Assembly: GCF_024362695.1 (NCBI RefSeq) | Contig: NC_065421.1 | Location: forward strand, 9,238,598-9,302,597 | Length of the DNA: 64,000 bases | Source of the DNA: Pectinophora gossypiella | Taxonomy: Eukaryota; Arthropoda; Insecta; Lepidoptera; Gelechiidae | Reading direction: 5' to 3' | In this document: piece by piece, positions 56,038 through 64,000 of the stretch | Layout of the letters: the number at the start of each line of letters is the position of its first letter | Numbering within the stretch: the stretch's first letter is position 1 | Program-made: the position numbers and the translations under genes | The notes under the pieces: model-generated | Told to the model about the DNA's origin: nothing | The model's database searches: none | The model's input: only the letters and a program-made list of their open reading frames with translations

Positions 56038-56185
56038 GTACGGTCACGAGCATTAACATGTATACACTTTGGTACCATGTCACATTAACTTTTTTGACAA
56101 ATTGAGCTGTAAGTCTCACTAAATGTCAAAAATATGTTAGTGCGACAGAGTCCTAAAGTGGGTACATTATATTGCTCATGACTGC
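56038..56185. mobile_element. MITE family F copy
   Basis: gtacggtcacgagcattaac, tatacactttggtaccatgt and ggtacattatattgctcatg. Confidence 0.85.
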
Positions 56186-56327
56186 ATGTATAACACAAAA
56201 CATGCGGCGGTCGGCGTGCTGAGCACATGCGTCGCTATGTTTGTATCCGGAAATTTCACGTCTGAATTGCTGGAACGATCATAATACAATTTTGCATACC
56301 TACTTGCATATTGTCGAGAGCACACTC

Positions 56328-56437
56328 CTTCTATAGTGTGGGTTGTGAGGTGGAGTACCAACCTCATCAACCCAGGTGTCAGGGTTACTATTGAGCCGCC
56401 AAAGGCCCCTGACATGGCTCATGTACAGACTACTTAC
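56328..56437 (-). repeat. SINE family A, 3' part
   Basis: gtgggttgtgaggtggagta, ccaacctcatcaacccaggt, gcccctgacatggctcatgt. The 79-codon frame overlapping it is not a gene. Confidence 0.8.
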
Positions 56438-56506
56438 TGAGTACATAAAAAGAAACGACACTAATGCTTGTGTGGAGGCGCAGACGAAGTCACCAGAAAA
56501 GGCTAG

Positions 56507-56701
56507 TTAAGTTATAAGCCGTCGCTGCACTTTTATCTCTAGATCTTTAAGTCCGATATCCTCTGGGGCAGAAGATATATCGGGGCGATTTGCCCGATTG
56601 ATGATCTCCTGAAGAATGTTAATTCTACGGATATTGGATTGTCTCTGATTCACAACCTGATGGCTGTTTGATTCTCCAGATAGATGGTAAGCTGGGGCCA
56701 C
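56507..56701 (-). CDS. Unrecognised small open frame
   Basis: Minus-strand frame of 64 codons with MAPAYHLSGESNSHQVVNQR, QSNIRRINILQEIINRANRP and SAPEDIGLKDLEIKVQRRLI. Its G+C content and mixed composition are above those of the flanks, so it could be an exon or the edge of a transposon gene. It opens upstream of the ATG (VQRVAPAYHL), so the true start is uncertain. No motif supports a function. Confidence 0.25.
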   Translation of the reverse strand: MAPAYHLSGESNSHQVVNQRQSNIRRINILQEIINRANRPDISSAPEDIGLKDLEIKVQRRLIT

Positions 56702-57155
56702 CCTCTGGACTTGAATGAGTAATGGACTCGTTTTCTACACTTTATTAAATTAGTTAAAAGGATGAACAGACAGTTTTAGTGTAGTTTTTTATTGCTTTAT
56801 TTGAAAAGACATCTATAATTTTGAGCAGTAAGTTACTTAAGAGCTGTTTGTACGTTACGTTTTAAACATGTTAATTAGGCTCACCCCCTATTATAAAATA
56901 TGGGACAGAAACACAGCTGGCAAGGAGTGGGTGTTTATTACTATAAATACACCTCTGCATACCCCTTCTGAGATACAGGCGTGATGCTTGTTATGTTAAA
57001 TTATGTTATTTCCATATACATTGTCGTATTTAGAAACGTTTACATTCAATATTTTGTAAAAACAAATGAATTCATTTATCCTCATTTTATCCTATGCGAA
57101 CCAAAGAACTATCGACAAAGCATCCTTAACTATACCTACTACTAACGGCCATACT
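56702..57155. other. No gene recognised
   Basis: AT-rich; no repeat named. Confidence 0.4.
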
Positions 57156-57159
57156 ACTA

Positions 57160-57453
57160 AGAAGGTCCCGTGTTCGAATCCCGGTGGGGACATTTCACAA
57201 AAAATCACTTTGTGATAGTTTGGTTAGGACATTACATGCTGATCACCTGATTGTCCGAAAGTAACACGATGCATGCTTCGGAAGGCACGTTAAGCCGTTG
57301 GTCCCGGTTACTACTTACTGATCTACTTACTGATCTACCTACGTATGTAGTCGTTACATGAGTCATGTCAGGGGCCTTTGGCTGCTCAATAGTAACCCTG
57401 ACACTTAGTTGATGAGGTTAGTAATCCACCTCACAACCCACTCAATAGAAGAA
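57160..57453 (+). repeat. SINE family A copy, A box lost
   Basis: gtcccgtgttcgaatcccgg, gatcacctgattgtccgaaa, a short internal duplication (ttactgatctac twice near 57316-57342), and ccacctcacaacccactcaa at the end. Confidence 0.85.
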
Positions 57454-57905
57454 GACCATAATACTGGGCGAAGTAGTTGTTCTTATTGATTAATTGTGAC
57501 CAGTAGTTTATCTTCGGAGATGCTATCAACCAGCTACGTGTTGGAAGATTCATTTTTCATTAGTTTTATCGACAGGTGTTGATAAGTTGAGGTTAGGCTG
57601 CTCTATCAAGATTATCATTCATATTCCGCCATTGTTTTATGAAGGGCTAAGTAAGTATACTGGTTTTGGTGGTTCAAATGGGCTTCTTAGACTTTTGAGA
57701 CATAAATTACAGATGGTAGTAAACTATTTTCAACGGTGTGTAACGGTAAATAATCTGTGTTACCTTTAAGCAACAGTAGTATCTTGACCAATACGTATAT
57801 AATCGATTATTGCAATACAATTGATTTCATCTAAAGTATTGCAAAGATTTTACAATAGTTATTTTATCGTCGTTAATAGTTATTTAGTTACAAGATTATA
57901 TATTA
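57454..57905. other. No gene recognised
   Basis: A 60-codon frame at 57587-57769 has no features of a known family. Confidence 0.35.
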
Positions 57906-57908
57906 TCT

Positions 57909-57977
57909 AACATAACATAAACAGCTTATATACGTCCCTCTATATTAAATACGGCACAGGCCTCCCCTCAATTGATC
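57909..57977 (-). repeat. SINE family B, 3' end fragment
   Basis: aacataaacagcttatatac, gtccct, then gcacaggcctcccctcaatt. Confidence 0.7.
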
Positions 57978-58114
57978 ACTGATCACTGACCAACCAAATG
58001 ATCACTTTAAATATGATAAACAAATAAAAAAGTTAAAGCCACGAAAAAAACACGTCTGCCAAATACTGCGTTTCCGCACTTTTTTTTTTGTTTGGAGCGA
58101 GATTTATTTACCTC

Positions 58115-58386
58115 ATAAATAGCCTATATACGTCCCACTGCTGGGCACAGGCTCCCCTCAATTGGTTGAGTTGGTGGTGTTTTTATGGGTAACAGCCGGG
58201 ACCAACGGCTTAACGTGTCCTCCGAACACGAAATTATCTTACTTTTTCGGAAAATCAGGTGATTTAAGACTGCAATGTCTTTACTAAACAAAAGACAGTC
58301 TCACAAAGTGATTTTGACAATGTCCCCGTCGGGAATCGAGCCCGGACCTCCATATAAGCCTAATACTCTAACTACTATAGCACGGA
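58115..58386 (-). repeat. SINE family B copy, internally deleted
   Basis: aaatagcctatatacgtccc, cgggaccaacggcttaacgt, aatgtccccgtcgggaatcg and the decayed head ctaactactatagcacgga. The ggtatggagcatact segment is missing. Confidence 0.8.
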
Positions 58387-58546
58387 ATCTGTTAGATTAT
58401 ATCTAACAATTACGAAATTTACCTCTATAATCGATTAATCAATGTATTTGTAGAATTTTCAATATCGATAGTTAGTACATCGGATTAAGTATCGATATTT
58501 TAGTGACATAGAAAAATACAGTGTTAGTAAAACATCACGTTAAATG

Positions 58547-58719
58547 GTTGATCCCGGCCATTTAACGAAATGCCTAGTCGTTACTTACCTACAAAACTTA
58601 CTTTCGGACAATCAGGTGATTTAGCCTATAATGTCTTAATCAAACAAATGTCCCCATAGGGAATCAAACTCGTTACTTCCAAATCGTGACCCGAACGCTC
58701 TAGCCACTAAACCAGGTTG
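58547..58719 (-). repeat. Old tRNA-derived SINE copy
   Basis: gttgatcccggccatttaac, cggacaatcaggtgatttag and aacgctctagccactaaacc. Confidence 0.65.
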
Positions 58720-58943
58720 ATGGTTAACATCACACAGTATACAACACGTTGTGGGCGGAAGCAGGTCAATGATGATAAAAAAATTGCATTGAATGTGTGA
58801 TGTAAAATGTTGCCTACATCTTAATGGATGGCAACCTTTTATGTAACTGATAAATAATTATTTTACATTTGTTTTAATTATATCATTTTTCTTTTTGACC
58901 TGGTCAGTCCAGCAGTTTCGCAAAACATATTTAGTTACCACGA

Positions 58944-59178
58944 CATACAGGGCAGGGTATTAGTGACAATGTTACGAAAAGTTTGATGGTTGATTCAAGC
59001 TATGATTCTGAGTTGATATCAAGCGGAATTTTCCGTCGCAAAATTATAGAACTGAAAATATTAAAAAGAAACACAACAATTTTCTTGTATGTGACAGGAA
59101 ATTCCATTTAATATCAACTCAGAATTATGGTCTGAACCATCCTCCTCAGTATTCGTTGCGTTGTCACTAACATCCATA
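58944..59178. mobile_element. Fold-back MITE family H copy
   Basis: Left arm ttctgagttgatatcaagcg and right arm atatcaactcagaattatgg are inverted copies; ends tacagggcagggtattagtg and gttgtcactaacatcc. Confidence 0.8.
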
Positions 59179-59204
59179 CCTACTTGTATAGCTAGCTGTA
59201 TGTA

Positions 59205-59300
59205 CTAGTACGGGGTGTAAATGACGTCGTAACGAATACTGAGAGGGATGACTCAGCTCCTTATTCTGAGTTAATATCAAGCGGAATTTTCCTGTATACT
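59205..59300. mobile_element. Fold-back MITE family H, single arm
   Basis: tacggggtgtaaatgacgtc, gtaacgaatactgagaggga, ttctgagttaatatcaagcg. Confidence 0.7.
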
Positions 59301-59499
59301 TATGCTTCGGAAGGCTCGTTAACCTATTCGGCACGGGTTACAAGGTTATTCTATTCAAGCGAAATTTGAATATAGGAATCAAGGAACACACTTAGATACT
59401 TTTCAATGCGCTACCCCCTTTACGGATCGAGCACTAGGTAAGTGATTATACGCACACAGTCGCGTCAGATCAACTACATAACAATAAACTCATGACTGT

Positions 59500-59625
59500 A
59501 TCGCAATTGGGGTAGTCAGAGGTACATCCATCGCAGGATGAACTAAGTACCCACACCTCAACGAGCGCCCAGAGCTCTTAGTTAGACCAACGTGATAGGT
59601 GGTAAGCCGTTTCGCCATCTATACC
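59500..59625 (-). repeat. Family M repeat copy
   Basis: aattggggtagtcagaggta, catccatcgcaggatgaact, ggtggtaagccgtttcgcca. Confidence 0.6.
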
Positions 59626-59631
59626 TAATAG

Positions 59632-59790
59632 TCGAGCCAACCACACCCCGGACACTTCATACATAAATAACCTCGTTTTACACAGACACCACAGATTGAC
59701 GTTATCGTACACGCGCATCTGAGGTAAAGTTCAGACGCTGGTAGGGAACGGAGAGTTGCCGTTCTGTAGGTACGTAGTATTATTCCTTAT
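59632..59790 (-). repeat. Family L repeat copy
   Basis: ccacaccccggacacttcat, aacctcgttttacacagaca; inverted relative of 61548-61745. Confidence 0.6.
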
Positions 59791-59999
59791 TCTATGATCC
59801 AACTGTGTTAGTGAAAACTACTCCAAAATTATTTCGTTTCAAAGACAATTCTCTCCTTCTTTACTAACAGTCGTTAAGGGTAAGAGGTAAACATTAACCC
59901 CGTTCAACTGACCAATATTGACCTAATGAAGGTAGATAGTTCTTCATTATTTTCCACTAATGGCTATGCGGGTTTGGCCGGCAAGGAAGGAACGTCAAT

Positions 60000-60360
60000 A
60001 TACAGAGTGTTAGTGACGTAACACAAAGTTTGGAGAATGATTCAGACCATGATTCTGAGTTGATATCAAGTGGAATTTCTTGTCAGAAAATTCATGAAAA
60101 TTTTAGTGACTTTTTAATTAATTTTCAGTCCCATATTGTGCTTTAAGCTGCGTAGAACGCAAATTTATACTAAATAAATAAATATGACAAATTATTAATG
60201 ATTGTGTATTTAAATTGAACAACGAGAACAGTCACTAGACAATTTTATTATTTTCAATTCTATATTTTTGCGATGGAAATTTCCACTTGATATCAACTCA
60301 GAATCATGGTCTGAATCATCGATCAAAGTTTTCGTTACGATGTCACTAACACCCTGTATA
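60000..60360. mobile_element. Fold-back MITE family H, full copy
   Basis: Inverted arms of about 85 bases. Left: tacagagtgttagtgac, gattcagaccatgattctga, gttgatatcaagtggaattt. Right: their complements, ending gatgtcactaacaccctgta. The centre of about 190 bases is AT-rich and has no coding frame. Confidence 0.85.
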
Positions 60361-60601
60361 GGTACCTAGTTTGTACATTTCAGCGCAGCAAAAATTCAAA
60401 ATTTTAATTAAACATTTCTGACAAAAAAAAACACCTCCCTACGCTTGTTTTAGTACAATCAAGTATTAAAACTTTTTTTTTCATTACGCCGTACGAACAC
60501 CCTGTATACTTACTATCTTCGAAGGGAGCGTTTATCTGGGTGTTTTCCTGGGTGATCCAAAAGTACTTAAATGTTTTTTTCCGTTAAAGTTTTATCTTAA
60601 T

Positions 60602-61030
60602 CTAGCTTTTGCCCGCGGCTTCGCTCGCGTTAAATTCGGGGTAACACGGCTCGCCTTTCCTAATGTACCCACCAATTTTTAGCTTCCTACTTTGAAAACT
60701 GCGAAACGTCCCATATACATATCCCCACATACGGGTTGGGAGCAGATTTCCAAAGAAAAATGATGCACCATTTTTTTGTTAGTCACTTATAGTCCCAATA
60801 CCAAATTTTAGCTAGAAGGTAGAAACCTTGAAAATTGCGGAATGCTCCATACAAACTTCAACCCCGCATTTTAGGGAAGTGGGGGATTAGAAAGAGACAA
60901 CAAATAGCCTATGTCACTCTCTATCCCTTCAACTATTTCCACTTAAAAATCACGTCAATCCGTCGCTCCGTTTTGCCGTGAAAGACGGACAAACAGACAC
61001 ACATACTTTCCCATTTATAATATTAGTATA
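60602..61030 (+). mobile_element. Common lepidopteran repeat, ccgcggcttcgctcgcg type
   Basis: Starts agcttttgcccgcggcttcg and ends cccatttataatattagtat, with internal atagcctatgtcactctcta and gaaagacggacaaacagaca. This order is familiar from very abundant insect interspersed repeats. I recall them as non-autonomous elements, possibly Helitron-related, but that class is not shown here. Confidence 0.6.
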
Positions 61031-61547
61031 GATAGCTATATTATTTTGCTATTCTACCTAATAAGAACACGCAACATATCAGCTAATATATATCAGACTT
61101 CCTATCGAACTGGTCCCCCAAACAATACGTTGAAATACTCCAAGCATTTTGAATAGAGTAATAATTTTGATCATTACTACCTCCTAGGTATTTATGCCAC
61201 TAATTATATATTATTGACAGTAACACAGGGTTTAAATAACAATTTGTAATAACAACCATAATTAAAAGTTCAGTGTTTATTATCCTGTGCTTAAGTCATT
61301 TAATGTATTAAAACTGCTTAGTCGATAAATTCATAGAATTTGAAATCGTGCACCCATTACAATAGCTTCATTTCAATACCGTCTGTCAGAATAGTTCATT
61401 TTCGTGTCCCTTTTACATTAGCCTGTATTGGGAAAAGAGGAGCATTGTCTTCCTTCTGTCATTCTAGGCCATTTTATGTGTTTTAACATTACGATATTTA
61501 CGACTACCTGTAAGGCCAACAGTCGATTTTCGATAGTCGGCCGATAG
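61031..61547. other. No gene recognised
   Basis: AT-rich; no repeat or frame assigned. Confidence 0.4.
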
Positions 61548-61750
61548 CATAGAATAAGGAATAACTACGTATAGAATGGCAACTCTCCGCTCCCTGCGGC
61601 TGAGCTGGGTTTACCTCACCCCCTCGGTCTTACTTTAGTCCTCAATCGTATGGGCGTCAGACGACACACACACAAACGCGCGTGTTCGATTACGTCAATG
61701 TGTTGTGTTTGTGTAACGAGGTGTTTTGTATGAAGTGTCGGGTTTTTTTT
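61548..61750 (+). repeat. Family L repeat copy
   Basis: atagaataaggaataactac, tggcaactctccgctccctg, gacacacacacaaacgcgcg, cgaggtgttttgtatgaagt. The fullest copy of family L. Confidence 0.6.
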
Positions 61751-62136
61751 TACTTTTGCAGATATCTAAGTACGATAACTAAGTAGATAATACCTACTGG
61801 TATTATAAAAAGTATCATCATCCGATTCGATCTGATTAGCCTATACATACATACATACATAAACTCACGCCCGTAATCCCTAATGGGGTGGGCAGAGCCA
61901 CAAGTAATCAAAGACAACTTGCAGCCACTGTTGATACGATGTCGTAAGCTGGATATGATGAACCTTATGGTGATAAGGGATCAGCCTATCGCCCATAACA
62001 TTAGTCCATCATGTTAGAGGACACAATCCATTGATTAGCCTATAGCCATTAATAATGGTCATTATGATGAAGTATATGAAGGTACTTGCCATATTTAATC
62101 AGAAAGTAATGTCCACACATGAATTAATATATAATC

Positions 62137-62446
62137 TTCTTCTTCTATCGTATGGGATGTGAGGTGGAGTACTAGTGTCAGGGTTACTATTGAGCCGCCA
62201 ATGGCCCCTGACATGGCTCGTGTAACGACTACTTACTTTCATCAGTAAGTAGTAACCGGGACCAACGGCTTAACGTGCCTTCCGAAGCATGGATCATCTT
62301 ACTTTTGGACAATCAGGTTCTAAGCCTGTAATGTCCTAACCAAACTAGGGCCCACAAAGTAATTTTTGTGATATGTCCCCATCGGGAATCGAACCTAGGA
62401 CTTCCGGATCGTGAGTCTAACGCTCAACCAATGGACCACGGAGGTC
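62137..62446 (-). repeat. SINE family A copy, near complete
   Basis: cttcttcttctatcgtatgg, accgggaccaacggcttaac, cttccgaagcatggatcatc, atcgggaatcgaacctagga, caatggaccacggaggtc. Confidence 0.85.
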
Positions 62447-63015
62447 TTTCATATAATAATTAATGGTAAGTACCTAGAGATATTTTTATAATACTCGCTT
62501 AGATATCTGCAAAAGTCAGTAAAATAAAAATCTGCGTATCCAGTAAAACCCACGTCAAACCAAACCACAGGCCTCGGGTAGTTATCTATAAGCTAGTCTT
62601 GATCCCTGAGTAGGTTGTAGTAAACAAAGTGAACAGTTCTAGTGGTCTTGAACTAAGATCTATAAATTATAAGCCTTGAAGATGTGGCTTTGAAGTTACC
62701 AGCTGAATCTTGCTAAGTTTATTTTGTACCTAGATTGTGGTAAACTTAGGTATTCTTGCGTCATGTCCGAATTTATAACTTAGGTCGAACGCTTACGACT
62801 TGCTTACGCTTAGTTTAGATTCAAATCGGAGCCATAAATACCAACGTTGGCGAAGGTGGGTCCAAGATGGACGGAATATACACGACAACGCCTAGTTTGA
62901 CCTCTTGGTAGAAGAAAGCAGCACAGGACCTGCTGACCACATCTGCAGAGCATGCGGTACAAAATGGTCGCGATTTGGGCAACCATCAACTTAATTTTAA
63001 CTTAATTTGTCATGA
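62447..63015. other. No gene; possible LINE remnant
   Basis: 62840-62990 reads in one frame KYQRWRRWVQDGRNIHDNA and, after a stop, FDLLVEESSTGPADHIC, faintly like a LINE end. Not strong enough to call. Confidence 0.3.
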
Positions 63016-63019
63016 CTAA

Positions 63020-63500
63020 AAATCTCACATAGTGAACGAGTGCCCTCTACACCGGTTCCCAGGTGGCATAGCCGAGCAGCATTGTGTGACGGACGCGGCA
63101 GACACTTGGTTGGTGGGGAGCCTAAACTGGATATATGATCCGCCATAGAGGCAGCCAATTAGCTCGCGACACCAAACACTTCAGGACCCCGATACCGACC
63201 CCGCCGGCGTGGTCGACGACTTCCCTCAATCAGCGCTTATCGCCATCCACCCACTAGGGTCGATTAACTCTTTCAAATATTTTTCCTCTCAGACGACGTC
63301 CTGAACCGAGGTTCGCGCCCAACTGGGCACCCTCAGGCCTGTTGTCTTAAACGTTGTACCGGGTGACAGCCTTCAGCGCTCCCCATTTGTCTGGCCAAGT
63401 AATTAATGCCACCTGTAGCAAATCTACAACAAGTCACGTCAAAAAAAGGATATATGATCCACGCAGGATATTTTATTATTGTCTGCCATACGCTTTAATA
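63020..63500 (+). pseudogene. LINE C-terminal fragment split by a family D insertion
   Basis: SHIVNECPLHRFPGGIAEQH, then CVTDAADTWLVGSLNW matches the C-terminus at 13805-13975. The tail resumes after the insertion at 63461 (acgcaggatattttattatt, gtctgccatacgc), as at 13745-13804. The ATAAT-rich microsatellite at 63494-63513 corresponds to the LINE tail. Confidence 0.75.
63142..63447 (+). mobile_element. Family D repeat with 13-bp target-site duplication
   Basis: 306 bases from gccatagaggcagccaatta to cacgtcaaaaaaa, between perfect repeats ggatatatgatcc at 63129-63141 and 63448-63460. The frame at 63354-63545 runs across it and is not a gene. Confidence 0.92.
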
Positions 63501-63687
63501 ATAATAATAATAACCCTGTCTCTTTCTTACACGTATTGTAAGTGAAGGATGGCACTAGTTTAAGAGCTGTCAAAATAAAATTAGGTTAAGTTTGTGTGCG
63601 CACGAATAAGCATCCTTGCCGCTCTCGCATTGGATTATACCTGCAAAAAGTGCCTCCTAAACACTTTATGAACTATCGGATAAAGAT

Positions 63688-63835
63688 GTACAGTCATGAG
63701 CAATATAATGTACCTACTTTAGGACTCTGTCGCACTAACATATTTGACATTTAGTGAGACTTACAGTTCAATTTGTCAAAAAAGTTAATGTGACATGGTA
63801 CCAAAGTGTATACATATTAATGCTCGTGATCGTAC
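63688..63835. mobile_element. MITE family F, best-preserved inverted copy
   Basis: gtacagtcatgagcaatata at the left, atattaatgctcgtgatcgt at the right; terminal inverted repeats of about 35 bases with few mismatches. Confidence 0.88.
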
Positions 63836-64000
63836 CTATGAGACGTATGATGATAACCTAATAAGATCACGCCTATTTCCCATTAAGGTAGACAGCCACG
63901 GTACCTATACCACTTACTTCGATCCTATACCACTTTCGCTTCTACCACAGTCATTATAATGCTCATTTATTTATTTATGTCATTGAACCATAGGACTACC

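Overview
The window looks like nuclear DNA of a moth or butterfly. It is AT-rich, gene-poor and packed with short interspersed repeats, and the coding remnants are those of lepidopteran transposable elements. No bacterial or organellar signal was seen. All repeat-family letters used here (A to O) are local labels given by comparing copies inside this window; no database was searched.

The only recognisable host genes are a cluster of alpha-1,3-fucosyltransferase genes (family GT10) between about 35.8 and 49.1 kb. Three look intact, each with two exons and one intron at the same codon: FucT-A (35963-37955, +), FucT-B (39790-41980, -) and FucT-D (46733-48872, -). A fourth, FucT-C (42750-44395, +), is a pseudogene. 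They form two convergent pairs, A/B and C/D. B and D share a 142-bp stretch that is identical base for base across the start of exon 2, which suggests recent gene conversion. The last ~21 residues and the stop codon of FucT-D come from a SINE fragment, and FucT-C has lost the front of exon 2 at a SINE. The proteins should be type II Golgi membrane enzymes that move fucose from GDP-fucose onto glycans; their acceptors cannot be read from sequence.

Left flank (1-35 kb): a 5'-truncated and frameshifted LINE at 1-557, a long open reverse-transcriptase fragment at 15358-16401 with its 3' tail to 16829, several LINE C-terminal fragments (13.8, 19.8, 26.0, 26.6, 32.1, 33.8 and 35.0 kb), a solo LTR (30129-30643), and many copies of two tRNA-derived SINE families (A, B) and of several MITE-like families (F, G, H, J, N). 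Right flank (49-64 kb): a second solo LTR (52496-52943), more SINEs and MITEs, an unrecognised coding-like stretch at 51381-52000 (-), and a LINE end at 63020-63500 split by a repeat with a perfect 13-bp target-site duplication.

Beyond the fucosyltransferase cluster, most of the readable structure is the history of insertions: nested copies with perfect target-site duplications, fold-back elements and one local duplication. I found no convincing evidence of an unknown enzyme system. The best candidates for follow-up are the conversion tract, the SINE-derived C-terminus and the shared upstream block of the fucosyltransferase genes.
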